The position numbers and the translations under genes were made by a program. Below, piece after piece: positions 34,038-42,890 of a stretch of DNA of 64,000 nucleotides. The stretch is from positions 1 to 64,000 of the forward strand of contig JAFQFA010000017.1 of NCBI GenBank assembly GCA_017398725.1. The letters run 5' to 3'. Position 1 is the first letter of the stretch. Every line of letters starts with the position of its first letter. The notes under the pieces were generated by a model that saw nothing but the letters and a program-made list of their open reading frames with translations, was not told where the DNA came from and made no database searches. This DNA is from Oscillospiraceae bacterium (lineage in GTDB: Bacteria > Bacillota > Clostridia > Oscillospirales > Oscillospiraceae).

Positions 34038-34787
34038 ATGAAAGAACAGATCGATACCATACCGGTAAATGAAGCCTTTGAAGATAGTGGAGAATGTCCA
34101 TTTTGCCACCTGGAGCGCCAGGCGGAGCAACGGGCCATGCGCTATACCTTAGGTCCCGGTGCCAGCTATATGGAGCCGGATGTCCGGGCGGTAACAGACC
34201 GTCGGGGATTTTGCCGCCAGCATTTCAAGAAAATGTACGATTATGGCAATTCTCTGGGCAACGCATTGGTGATGCAGACCTACTTTGTGGGGCTTTTGAA
34301 GGAATTGGAGTACCAGACCGATACCTTTGTAATGCCGGAAAAGAAAGGTTTTTTGTCCAAAAAGCCTGTAGAAGAAACGGACCTTTTAAAGTGGGCAAGG
34401 GAGAAGACTGCCACATGCTTCCTGTGTGATAAGCTTGCCTATAACATGAACCGCTATTATGTGACCTTCTTCCATATGATCAAAGATCCCCAGTTCCGGG
34501 AAAAGGTAGCTTCCTCAAAGGGCTTTTGCATGCACCATTTTGTGCAGCTTCTGGAGGCAGCGCGGGAAAAACTCCCCAATGCCCAGCGGGAGTGGTTTTA
34601 TGAAACGGTGTGCCGGCTGATGAAGGAGAACCTTGCCCGGGTGCAGGGGGATCTGGATTGGTTCATCGATAAATTTGACTACCGCAACGCCGGCGCGGAC
34701 TGGAAAAACTCCAAGGATGCGGTTTCCCGCTCTATGCAGAAGCTGCAGGGCGGTTTTCCTGCCGACGGCCCCTATAAACAAAACTGA
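34038..34787 (+). CDS. DUF6062 family protein
   Basis: A 249-residue protein of the DUF6062 family, known in Clostridia without assigned function. Three CxxC/CxxH-like clusters (CPFCHLE, FCRQHF, CFLCDKL, FCMHHF) alternate along the chain and look like metal-binding repeats. No signal peptide. AATAAGGAG precedes ATG 34038. A strong terminator follows 1 base after the stop. Confidence 0.82.
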   Translation: MKEQIDTIPVNEAFEDSGECPFCHLERQAEQRAMRYTLGPGASYMEPDVRAVTDRRGFCRQHFKKMYDYGNSLGNALVMQTYFVGLLKELEYQTDTFVMPEKKGFLSKKPVEETDLLKWAREKTATCFLCDKLAYNMNRYYVTFFHMIKDPQFREKVASSKGFCMHHFVQLLEAAREKLPNAQREWFYETVCRLMKENLARVQGDLDWFIDKFDYRNAGADWKNSKDAVSRSMQKLQGGFPADGPYKQN

Positions 34788-34788
34788 A

Positions 34789-34824
34789 AAAAGGCGTGTT
34801 GCAACAGATAGCAACACGCCTTTT
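34789..34824. terminator. Terminator after the DUF6062 gene
   Basis: AAAAGGCGTGTTGC/GCAACACGCCTTTT, perfect 14-base arms. It may also serve the LysR gene from the other side. Confidence 0.88.
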
Positions 34825-34902
34825 CACCTTATATAAGAGAAAATTATATAAAATCATAAAATCTTATTATTTTATTTTATTGTTCGGTATGCTAAAATAG
34901 AA

Positions 34903-35862
34903 TCAGTAATATTCTGGATGGTTCTGCTTAAAATCCGTCTCAGTGCAAAGAGCGGTCAGAAGCGCTGTCAATTCCTTGGCAAGGGGCATGAAATCCACAT
35001 TGGCAGAGGCGATCCATGCCACATTGCGTGTGGCTGCGCTGCTGCTGCCAACCACCTTCAGATTCCGGGTGCCGTGGGGGCGAGGAATGTTTTGATAAAC
35101 GATATCATTGGAAAGCCCCATGGTATAGCTGTCGGATAGTTCCAGAATATCGTAAAGGGCAGCCCGATCGGTAATAATGGTTCGCAGGTTGTCCATTTTC
35201 GAATGCAGAAATACGGAACGAAAATAGTCCTTGGCGGTGGTTTGATCGTGGGCAACCATCGGGTATTTCAGCAGCTCTTGCGCGTCGATCTCGGTTACAT
35301 CCGTGTTGTATAGGGGATGTCCTTTGCCGATGACTACCTGCGCCCCTGCCTGATAGATATTTTCGTAGCGAAGCTGCTTGAGCTGCATCAGCTTTTTGAA
35401 CTCTTTTTCTTCCTCTGCCCGGTAATACACAAGGCCAATATCGCAGATGCCGTCAGCCACCCAGTCGATACAGTCGCTGCTGACACCGCTGCGCACCACA
35501 AAACGGGCACCGTCATCGGCGTGCTTGCGCAGCAGCATTGCTACTGCGGCACTGGCAAAGCGGAAATGGCAGGCAGCCACAGAAAGCGTGGGGCGTATGG
35601 GTGTGCTTTGCTCTTTGCAAAGGGTTTCCATTTCCTGCACCTGCTCCAGAACCTTTTTGGCGTACATTACGAAGCTGCTGCCAACGGAGGTCACCTCTAC
35701 GCCCTTTTTGCTGCGGGTAAACAGTTCCGTACCCAGTTCGTATTCCAGCTGTTTGATGGATGCGGACAGACCGGGCTGGGAAAGCAGAAGATTACTAGCG
35801 GCTTTGCTGATGGATTGGGTGTTGGCAACTTCCACTACATGTACAAGCTGTTCCAGTTTCAT
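34903..35862 (-). CDS. LysR-family transcriptional regulator
   Basis: A 319-residue LysR-type regulator: N-terminal winged HTH (MKLEQLVHVVEVANTQSISKAA, LSQPGLSASIKQLE), helical linker and C-terminal effector-binding domain. It starts 93 bases from a divergent amidohydrolase operon, the classical arrangement in which LysR activates its neighbour in response to a pathway metabolite. GAGGAG precedes the start at 35862, which is preferred to GTG/ATG codons further upstream. Confidence 0.9.
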   Translation of the reverse strand: MKLEQLVHVVEVANTQSISKAASNLLLSQPGLSASIKQLEYELGTELFTRSKKGVEVTSVGSSFVMYAKKVLEQVQEMETLCKEQSTPIRPTLSVAACHFRFASAAVAMLLRKHADDGARFVVRSGVSSDCIDWVADGICDIGLVYYRAEEEKEFKKLMQLKQLRYENIYQAGAQVVIGKGHPLYNTDVTEIDAQELLKYPMVAHDQTTAKDYFRSVFLHSKMDNLRTIITDRAALYDILELSDSYTMGLSNDIVYQNIPRPHGTRNLKVVGSSSAATRNVAWIASANVDFMPLAKELTALLTALCTETDFKQNHPEYY

Positions 35863-35955
35863 ATTCCACAACTCCTCTCTTTTTCTCATTATAGCAAAAG
35901 TTTCACCGGAAGAAAAGAGCGGTTTTATAAAGTTTTTATGCTAGGAGGTAGCGAT

Positions 35956-37551
35956 ATGTTTGACACCCTGATCCGGGGCGGCAAGATCATCGACGGTACC
36001 GGCGCGCCGGCCTTCGACGGTGATATAGCCATTTTGGACGGAAAGCTGAAGATATTCCCCGGTGATGCCGGCGATATTCAGGCAAAGCAGGTTTATGATG
36101 CATCCGGGAAATGTGTGTGCCCCGGTTTTATCGATGTCCATTCCCATGCGGATCTGTTCTTTTTGAATCCTCTGGTACACAATACTGCCAAGATTTCTCA
36201 GGGCGTGACCGCCGAAGTGGCCGGGCAGTGCGGCCTGTCGGATTTCCCCACCCGTTCCTGTGACCCGGAGCTGTATGCCCGGCATAAGCAGGAGCAGTCC
36301 CGGCTGAATATTTTGAAGCCGGAGCAGACAGACACTTTTGCCGGCTACCGTAAGTTTATCGAGGAAGGTGTGGACAAAGCTACCCACATCAAGCAACTGG
36401 TAGGTCACGGCTGTATTCGCCGGGCTGTGATGGGCAGCGAGAACCGGGAACCCACCGCCCAAGAACTGGAAATGATGAAGGATCTTCTGCGGGAAGCCAT
36501 GGAAAATGGCGCGGCAGGTCTTAGTAGCGGCCTTGTATATCCCCCCGGTGTGTTCACCAAGTCGGCTGAACTGACGGAGCTTTGTAAGGTTGTTGCCGAA
36601 TATGGCGGTGTATATACCTCCCATATGCGGGATGAAGGCGAGGGCGTTTTGGTGTCTGTCCGGGAAACATTGGACACGGCGCTGGCTGCCGGCTGCCGGT
36701 TGAACATCTCCCACCTTAAGGCAATGGGCACATCTGCTTGGGGCATGTCCGCAAAGGTGTTGGAAATGATCGAGGACGCAGCTGCCAAGGGGCTGGATGT
36801 GGTGTACGATGTGTACCCCTTTACCGCATCTATGACCTCGTTCCAAGCCTGCCTGCCTCCCAAGGAGCATACCTTTACACGGGAGGAGCGGACAGCCCGC
36901 CTGAAAGACCCGGTGATCCGTGAGCAGATCAAACAGAGCTTGTTGGCAGGTGAGAGCGTGAAGTTTTCCTCACTGCGCAGCTTGGATGATGTGCTGATGA
37001 TCGATTGCCCGGTAACGACCCAGTACCGTGGAAAGACCGTGGCACAGGTTGCTCGCGAACAGGGGATCGACCCGCTGGACGCCATGCTGGATATTCTGGC
37101 GGAAAATGCCTGCGCTACCAACTGTGTGTATTTTACCATGAACGAAGATGATCTGACAGCGTTCTTCCTCCATGATCGGGCAATGGTATGTACCGATGGG
37201 TTGGTACATAGTTTGACGGAAACCACCCATCCCCGTGGCTTCTGTGCGTTCCCCCAAGCCATTGATTTGTTTGTTCGTAAGAAAGGCTGCATCAGCTTGG
37301 AAAAGGCCATCCACAAAATGACCGGCTTCCCGGCAAAGTGGCACGGCTTTGCCAATAAGGGTGAGCTCAAAGACGGCTTCGATGCGGATGTTTTGATCTT
37401 CGATCCCGAAACCGTTGCCCCCGGCTTTACCTACGGCGAAAATATCCGCCTGTGCTCCGGCATCGAAAAGGTATTCGTTGACGGCGTGCTGACCTATGAA
37501 AACGGCGCTTTGACCGGCGCTTATCCCGGTCGTTTTATTCCGAATAAGTAA
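35956..37551 (+). CDS. D-aminoacylase (N-acyl-D-amino-acid deacylase)
   Basis: A 531-residue amidohydrolase-superfamily enzyme that removes the acyl group from N-acyl-D-amino acids. Seen: the first beta-strand metal site DVHSHAD (about 65-71), VAGQCGLS with the bridging cysteine used by D-aminoacylases, a GHGCIRR strand, SHLKAMG, and the late aspartate in CTDGLVH. AGGAGGT lies 7 bases before ATG 35956. First gene of an operon with SDR and thiolase genes and divergent from LysR. D-amino-acid specificity is by family only. Confidence 0.85.
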   Translation: MFDTLIRGGKIIDGTGAPAFDGDIAILDGKLKIFPGDAGDIQAKQVYDASGKCVCPGFIDVHSHADLFFLNPLVHNTAKISQGVTAEVAGQCGLSDFPTRSCDPELYARHKQEQSRLNILKPEQTDTFAGYRKFIEEGVDKATHIKQLVGHGCIRRAVMGSENREPTAQELEMMKDLLREAMENGAAGLSSGLVYPPGVFTKSAELTELCKVVAEYGGVYTSHMRDEGEGVLVSVRETLDTALAAGCRLNISHLKAMGTSAWGMSAKVLEMIEDAAAKGLDVVYDVYPFTASMTSFQACLPPKEHTFTREERTARLKDPVIREQIKQSLLAGESVKFSSLRSLDDVLMIDCPVTTQYRGKTVAQVAREQGIDPLDAMLDILAENACATNCVYFTMNEDDLTAFFLHDRAMVCTDGLVHSLTETTHPRGFCAFPQAIDLFVRKKGCISLEKAIHKMTGFPAKWHGFANKGELKDGFDADVLIFDPETVAPGFTYGENIRLCSGIEKVFVDGVLTYENGALTGAYPGRFIPNK

Positions 37552-37576
37552 ATTACATTAAAGGAGTGTACATATT

Positions 37577-38332
37577 ATGAAAATCGAAGGAAAAGTTGCA
37601 ATCGTTACCGGCGGTGCTTCCGGCTTGGGCCGTGCCACTGCTGAGGCACTGATCGCCAATGGCGCCAAGGTCGCTATCTGGGATATGAATGAGGAACTGG
37701 GCAATCAGGTGGTTGCCGAGTTGGGCGAGAACGCCATGTTCACCCAGATCAATGTGGCTGACGAGGCTGCTGTGGAAGCTGCTGTGCAGGCAGTTGTGGA
37801 GCGCTTCGGTGCGATCCATATCTTGGCGAACATTGCCGGCATTGCCCGCCCCAAGACCGTCATCAACCGGGAAGGCCCCACTGCTTTGAAGGACTTCACC
37901 GATGTGATCGACATCGATCTGGTAGCACCTTATAACATCATCCGTCTGGTGGCTTGGGAAATGTCCAAGAACGATCCCGTTACCGATGACGGCGAGCGTG
38001 GTGTCATCATCAACACCTCTTCCGCTGCTGCTTATCATGGTCAGCGGGGTCAGCAGTCCTACTCTGCTGCCAAGGGCGGCCTGAACTCCATGGCGTTGCC
38101 CATTGCCCGTGGTTTGGCCCGTAACGGCATCCGGATCGCCGGCATTGCTCCCGGCCTGTTTGAGACTCCCATTTATAAAAAGCAGGAGACCATCGATGCG
38201 CTGATGAAGGACTGCGTATTCCCCGTCCGCTTCGGCAAGCCCCATGAGTTTGCAAGCCTGCTGCTGGAGGTCGTCCGCAACTCCATGATCAACGGCACCA
38301 CCATCCGCTTAGATGGCGCTGTCCGATTCTAA
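37577..38332 (+). CDS. SDR oxidoreductase, 3-hydroxyacyl-CoA dehydrogenase type II-like
   Basis: A 251-residue short-chain dehydrogenase. TGGASGLG (about 13-20) binds NAD(P), and Ser-Tyr-Lys is visible in NTSSAAAYHGQRGQQSYSAAK. The segments GQ.GQ.SYSAAKGG and IAPGLFETPI resemble the HSD10-type 3-hydroxyacyl-CoA dehydrogenases of beta-oxidation. The following two thiolase genes support an acyl-CoA substrate. AAAGGAG precedes the start. Confidence 0.85.
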   Translation: MKIEGKVAIVTGGASGLGRATAEALIANGAKVAIWDMNEELGNQVVAELGENAMFTQINVADEAAVEAAVQAVVERFGAIHILANIAGIARPKTVINREGPTALKDFTDVIDIDLVAPYNIIRLVAWEMSKNDPVTDDGERGVIINTSSAAAYHGQRGQQSYSAAKGGLNSMALPIARGLARNGIRIAGIAPGLFETPIYKKQETIDALMKDCVFPVRFGKPHEFASLLLEVVRNSMINGTTIRLDGAVRF

Positions 38333-38345
38333 AAGAGGGTTCAAA

Positions 38346-39554
38346 ATGAGAGAAGTAGTATTTGTAGATTTTGCCCGAACTGCATTCGGCAACCGGGGCG
38401 GCGCTCTGCGTAGCTTTGCTGATGTGGATCTGGGCGCAGCCTGCCTGAAGGCATTGGCTGAAAAGAGCGGTATTTGGGAAAAGGGCGGCAAGGAAGCTGT
38501 AGATTCCATTTTCTCCGGCGCAGCTCTGCGTTCTAAGATTTCCGGCGCACCTACTGTGTACATGGCTCGTAAGGCCGGCTTCCCGGAATCTACCGAGGCA
38601 CATCAGGTTGAGATGCAGTGCGGCTCTGCCATCACCTCCATCAACCACGCCGCCTTCCAGATCGCGCTGGGCTACGCCGATGTAGCCATGGCTGGCGGTA
38701 TCGAATCCCACAGCACCCGTCCTGTGTTCATGTCCAGTGTCACAGACCCCTACAAGGGCTTGGCACCCCAGTGGCTGCCCATGGGCCTTGCTCCCTCCCC
38801 GGAGCAGAATCTGCCCATGCTGCGCATTGCCGACGATATGGCAAAGAAGTGGGGCGTTACCCGCGCCGAGTGTGACGACTTTGCTCTGCGTAGCCAGCAG
38901 CGGTTGGCAGCCGGCTATGAAAGCGGTCTCATTGGCGATGAGATCATTCCCATCGTCATCCCCGGCACTAAGAAGACCCCTGAGATTGTCATCGATAAGG
39001 ATGAATTCCCCAAGCCCCAGTCCACTTTGGAAGGTCTTGCAAAACTGCGCACCATCAATGAAGACGGTGTTACCACTGCCGGTAATGCTTCCGGCTTGAA
39101 TGACGGCGCTGCCTTTGTGCTGATGATGACCGCAGAGAAGGCCAAGGAGCTGGGCTATACCCCCTATGCCCGTTGGGTCATGGGCGCCGATATCGGTGTC
39201 GAGCCCCGGTACATGGGCATCGGTCCTGCCTTCTCCAATGTGAAGGCACTGAAGCTGGCTGGTCTTACTGCTGCGGATATGGATGTTTGGGAGTGCAACG
39301 AAGCCTTTGCCGCCCAGAACTTGTCCGTTATCAAGGAAATTGAAAGCCAGACCGGCTTTACCATCGATCAAGAAAAGTGGAATCCCAACGGCGGTGCTAT
39401 TGCCATCGGCCATCCCAACGCTGCATCCGGCGCCCGGATCGGTATGTTCGCCATGAAGCAGCTGGAAAAGACCGGCGGTAAGTACGGTATTTTCTCCTCT
39501 TGCTGCGGCGGCGGCCACGGTACGACCACCATTATTGAGAACCTGAGAAGATAA
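38346..39554 (+). CDS. Thiolase (acetyl-CoA acyltransferase), copy 1
   Basis: A 402-residue thiolase. The nucleophilic cysteine lies in EMQCGSAITS (near 93), the histidine in IAIGHPNAASGAR (near 355), and the second cysteine in SSCCGGGHGT (near 388). Thiolases cleave 3-ketoacyl-CoA with CoA or run the reverse condensation. ATG 38346 with GAGGG upstream is preferred over an ATG at 38313 inside the SDR gene. Next gene is a paralogue. Confidence 0.9.
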   Translation: MREVVFVDFARTAFGNRGGALRSFADVDLGAACLKALAEKSGIWEKGGKEAVDSIFSGAALRSKISGAPTVYMARKAGFPESTEAHQVEMQCGSAITSINHAAFQIALGYADVAMAGGIESHSTRPVFMSSVTDPYKGLAPQWLPMGLAPSPEQNLPMLRIADDMAKKWGVTRAECDDFALRSQQRLAAGYESGLIGDEIIPIVIPGTKKTPEIVIDKDEFPKPQSTLEGLAKLRTINEDGVTTAGNASGLNDGAAFVLMMTAEKAKELGYTPYARWVMGADIGVEPRYMGIGPAFSNVKALKLAGLTAADMDVWECNEAFAAQNLSVIKEIESQTGFTIDQEKWNPNGGAIAIGHPNAASGARIGMFAMKQLEKTGGKYGIFSSCCGGGHGTTTIIENLRR

Positions 39555-39567
39555 GGAGGTGCAGGAA

Positions 39568-40773
39568 ATGACTGAAAGAGAAGTTGTAATTGTTGACGGC
39601 TGCAGAACAGCCTTCGGTAAAAAAGGCGGCGGCCTGAAGGATTTTGCTGCATCTGAATTGGGCGGCATTTGCGTCAAAGCGCTTTTAGAGCGCAGCGGCA
39701 TCGTAGAGCGTGGCGGCAAGGTGGATTCCCTGCTGGCCGGTATGGCAATCAACGATACCCGTTCCAATGCCACTGCCCGCTACATTGCCCAGCTGGCAGG
39801 CCTGCCTTACGATGTTTCCGCTACCTTTGTGGAAATGCAGTGCGGCTCCGCGATCACCAGCTTGAACCATGCAGCATGGAAGATCAAGATGGGCGTTAGC
39901 GATATTGCCATCGTTGGCGGTGTGGAATCCCACAGTAATTTGCCCACCTTGTTTGCTACGGATATGACTCCCTACCGGGATCGGGTGATGCCTATTACCC
40001 GGCATCTGTCTCCCTTTGCAGAGCAGGATACCAACATGATCCAGAACTCTGATAAGATGGCAGCCCATTGGGGCATCGAGCGTGCGGCCTGTGATGAATT
40101 TGCAGTGCGCAGTCAGTACCGGTTGCAGGCAGCTTATGAAAGCGGCCTGATTGGCGGTGAGATCGTGCCTGTTACCATTCCCGCTACCCGGAAGACTCCG
40201 GAAATCATCATCAATAAGGATGAGCACCCCCGTCCCACCGTCACGCTGGAGAAGATCAGCGCTATGAATCCCATCTTCCCCGGCGGCGTTACCACAGCTG
40301 CCAATGCATCCGGCACCAATGACGGCGCAGCCTTCCTGCTGGTGATGACCGCAGAAAAGGCAAAGGAACTGGGTTACACTCCCTATGCCCGTTGGGTGGG
40401 CGGTGCCCACGCCGGCATCCGTGCCGATCACATGGGCGTGGCAGCATCCTATTCCAACCTGAAGGCTGCCAAGCAGGTGGGCCTGAAGCTGAAGGACTTC
40501 GATGTGTTCGAAAGCAACGAGGCCTTTGCAGCCCAGCAGCTGGCAGTGATTAAGGATATGCAGGAGGCCACCGGCGAGATCATCGATCAGGAAAAGTGGA
40601 ATCCCAATGGCGGCGCTATCGCCATCGGTCACCCCAATGCCGCGTCCGGTGCCCGGATCACTTGGTTTGCGATGAAGCAGCTGGAAAAGACCGGCGGCCG
40701 TTACGGCTCCATCTCCTCCTGCTGCGGCGGCGGCCAAGGCTCCACGGCGATCATTGAAAACCTGCGCAGATAA
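39568..40773 (+). CDS. Thiolase (acetyl-CoA acyltransferase), copy 2
   Basis: A 401-residue paralogue with EMQCGSAITS, IAIGHPNAASGAR and SSCCGGGQGS. The same catalytic residues are kept as in copy 1; loop regions differ (for example YSNLKAAKQVG against FSNVKALKLAG), so chain-length preference may differ. AAGGAGGT is 7 bases before ATG 39568. End of the operon; no clear terminator beyond a GC-rich palindrome near 40790. Confidence 0.9.
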   Translation: MTEREVVIVDGCRTAFGKKGGGLKDFAASELGGICVKALLERSGIVERGGKVDSLLAGMAINDTRSNATARYIAQLAGLPYDVSATFVEMQCGSAITSLNHAAWKIKMGVSDIAIVGGVESHSNLPTLFATDMTPYRDRVMPITRHLSPFAEQDTNMIQNSDKMAAHWGIERAACDEFAVRSQYRLQAAYESGLIGGEIVPVTIPATRKTPEIIINKDEHPRPTVTLEKISAMNPIFPGGVTTAANASGTNDGAAFLLVMTAEKAKELGYTPYARWVGGAHAGIRADHMGVAASYSNLKAAKQVGLKLKDFDVFESNEAFAAQQLAVIKDMQEATGEIIDQEKWNPNGGAIAIGHPNAASGARITWFAMKQLEKTGGRYGSISSCCGGGQGSTAIIENLRR

Positions 40774-40889
40774 TTAATATGTTTCCAGATGGGGGAGGGG
40801 CAATGCCCCTCCCTCTTCCCGTTGCACGGGAAATGTACCGGAACGCCGCCTAAGGTTAACAATTGAAAAAACGGAAATGTAAAATGTGG
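40774..40889. repeat. GC-rich palindrome after the thiolase operon
   Basis: GGGAGGGGCAATGCCCCTCCC near 40793-40813, the same unit seen twice at 30223-30294. It may act as a terminator or be a remnant of the dispersed MITE-like family. Confidence 0.6.
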
Positions 40890-40918
40890 TTGACACCCAT
40901 TTTGTCCTGTGGTAAACT
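40890..40918 (+). promoter_or_regulatory. Promoter of ddh
   Basis: TTGACA (40890-40895), 17-base spacer, TAAACT (40913-40918). Confidence 0.8.
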
Positions 40919-40966
40919 GCAAGAAAATCCATGTGGGCGCACTGTGTCGCCTTGCGCGATGCCGAT

Positions 40967-40990
40967 GATCCCATCGGCTGTTTTTTGTTG
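40967..40990 (+). terminator. Attenuator-like hairpin in the ddh leader
   Basis: GCCGATG with CATCGGC close by, then TGTTTTTTG, all between the promoter and the start codon. This is the layout of a transcription attenuator; the sensed signal cannot be told from sequence. Confidence 0.55.
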
Positions 40991-41006
40991 GAAGGGAAGC
41001 GTTTTT

Positions 41007-41990
41007 ATGATCAGAATCGGAATCGTTGGTTACGGCAATCTTGCCAAAGGCGCGGAATGCGCCATTGCCCAGAATCCGGATATGTGCTTGGCGGCGGTGT
41101 TTACCCGCCGGGATCCGGAAACTGTGCAGATTACGACCCCGGATGTGCCGGTGGAGCATATGGACGAGATCTTGAAATGGAAGAATAAGCTGGATATTTT
41201 GCTTCTTTGCGGCGGTAGTGCTACAGATCTGCCTGCCATGACACCGGTACTGGCAAAGGATTTTAATGTGGTGGACAGCTTTGATACCCACGCCAATATC
41301 CCTGCTCATTATGGGGCAGTGGACGCTGCGGCGGTGCAGGGCGGTCATATTGCTGTGATTTCTGCAGGCTGGGATCCCGGTTTGTTCTCTTTGAATCGGC
41401 TCTTCGGGGCGGCTGTGCTGCCGCAGGGTAAGGACTATACCTTCTGGGGAAAAGGCGTCAGTCAGGGTCACTCCGATGCGGTCCGGCGGATTCCCGGGGT
41501 CGCAGATTGCCGCCAATATACCATTCCGGTGGATGCCGCTATGGATGCGGTGCGCAGGGGAGAGGATCCGGTACTCACCACCCGGGATAAGCATACCCGC
41601 TACTGCTATGTGGTAGCGGAAGAGGGGGCAGATCAGGCGGCCATCGAAAAAGCCATCAAAACCATGCCCAACTATTTTTCCGATTACGATACCACCGTGG
41701 AATTTATTACCGCCGAGGAACTTGCCCGGGATCATAGCGGCCTGCCCCATGGCGGCAGTGTGATCCGCAGCGGCGTTACCGGCTGGGATAAGGAATGTCG
41801 GCAGACCATGGAGTTTAAGCTGACTTTGGATTCCAATCCCCAGTTTACCGCAAGCGTGCTGGTGGCAGTTGCCCGGGCGGCTGTAAAAATGTATGAGCGA
41901 GGGCAGCGAGGCTGTAAGACGGTGTTCGATATTGCGCCTGCAGATCTGAGCAGCCTGTCTCGGGAGGAATTAATTGCCCATTTGCTGTAA
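41007..41990 (+). CDS. ddh: Meso-diaminopimelate dehydrogenase
   Basis: A 327-residue NADPH-dependent enzyme that aminates L-2-amino-6-ketopimelate to meso-diaminopimelate in one step, for lysine and peptidoglycan synthesis. Seen: GIVGYGNLAKGAE (Rossmann loop), SFDTHANIPAH, AGWDPGLFSLNR and WGKGVSQGHSDA, the family signatures. ATG 41007 is preferred over upstream codons, which cross the promoter; GGAAGGGAAG precedes it. Monocistronic. Confidence 0.92.
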   Translation: MIRIGIVGYGNLAKGAECAIAQNPDMCLAAVFTRRDPETVQITTPDVPVEHMDEILKWKNKLDILLLCGGSATDLPAMTPVLAKDFNVVDSFDTHANIPAHYGAVDAAAVQGGHIAVISAGWDPGLFSLNRLFGAAVLPQGKDYTFWGKGVSQGHSDAVRRIPGVADCRQYTIPVDAAMDAVRRGEDPVLTTRDKHTRYCYVVAEEGADQAAIEKAIKTMPNYFSDYDTTVEFITAEELARDHSGLPHGGSVIRSGVTGWDKECRQTMEFKLTLDSNPQFTASVLVAVARAAVKMYERGQRGCKTVFDIAPADLSSLSREELIAHLL

Positions 41991-42153
41991 AAAGAATGTT
42001 ATAAAATTAGTCCGGAAAGGCATCTGATGTTTCCGGGCGCTTGCCCCATCTATGCCGGCGAAGCCATGCGTTTCAAGTGAATTTACAGGATCATGGCGCT
42101 GACTGGGGAGAAAACATTGTGTTTGTCCGCTAAGAACAGTGATTATACAGAAA

Positions 42154-42181
42154 ACCCCGTCGGTTTTAAAACCGACGGGGT
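42154..42181. terminator. Palindromic terminator, ddh/SGNH genes
   Basis: A perfect 28-base palindrome with ACCCCGTCGGTTTT as one arm. It follows the SGNH gene on the minus strand by 7 bases. Confidence 0.85.
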
Positions 42182-42188
42182 AAGTATT

Positions 42189-42878
42189 TTACAGAAGTTC
42201 GTCCAAAGCCTTGCGAAAAATCGGACCTAGAATATCATAGCCTTCCTGATTGGGGTGGACCTTGTCATCCACAAAAATATCCTTGCGGACCTTTGTGTAG
42301 TCGCCCACATCCTCAGGGGTCTCGAAAAACTCCGGCTGATTCCAAAGCTCGATCACCTTGGTGTCCGGGTGGGACTGGGCATAGACCCGGATCCATTCCC
42401 GGTACTCCTTGCTCTTGTGCAGGTTGCCGTTCCACTTTTCAGGTACGGTGGTGTTGGCAAAGCTGGGACGGGGATGGTCCTCTACAATGAACAGCTTGAT
42501 ACCGGGGAAATCCGTTCTTGCCCAGTGGAGAATCTTTGTAAGGTTTGTCAAGGTCTGCTGCAGGTCATAGCCATACATGCCGTCGTTGGCCAATGTGGCA
42601 ATTACCAAGGCCCGGGGTTCCCAAGGACGTACCATACGGGGATAATAGTACAGGAGCTCTTCAGAGGTAGAGGTGCCAAAACCGTGGTTCACCACAGCCA
42701 GAGAGCCGTCCTTCATACGGATGTCCTCGTCCATGCGGCGGTAGCCGTGATTGGGGCTGCCCCAACGGGTGAACAGGGAATGACCGTAAAACAGAATCTT
42801 GCCTTTCTCAATGGGCTCCTGCTCATAGGCGACAATAGAACTTTCCAACGCTTTCAGATTTTTCTCGATATTAAACAT
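42189..42878 (-). CDS. SGNH/GDSL hydrolase-like protein, copy 1
   Basis: A 229-residue SGNH-fold hydrolase. ILFYGHSLF holds the nucleophile serine (about 33) in place of GDS, VNHGFGTST is the glycine block, ATLANDG contains the oxyanion Asn, and DKVHPNQEGY the Asp-His pair. Such enzymes remove acyl or acetyl groups from sugars, lipids or peptidoglycan. No signal peptide. The paralogue lies 12 bases upstream in the same operon. GGGAG precedes the start at 42878. Confidence 0.78.
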   Translation of the reverse strand: MFNIEKNLKALESSIVAYEQEPIEKGKILFYGHSLFTRWGSPNHGYRRMDEDIRMKDGSLAVVNHGFGTSTSEELLYYYPRMVRPWEPRALVIATLANDGMYGYDLQQTLTNLTKILHWARTDFPGIKLFIVEDHPRPSFANTTVPEKWNGNLHKSKEYREWIRVYAQSHPDTKVIELWNQPEFFETPEDVGDYTKVRKDIFVDDKVHPNQEGYDILGPIFRKALDELL

Positions 42879-42890
42879 GTTGCGATCTCC

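Noticed and set aside
38289..39773. Long open frame on the minus strand opposite the first thiolase gene
   Set aside because: Antisense to a well-supported thiolase with full catalytic motifs; the frame reflects codon bias and has no ribosome site or known domain.
40919..41006. Lysine riboswitch before ddh
   Set aside because: The leader is only 88 bases, far shorter than the five-helix lysine aptamer, and no conserved core was seen.
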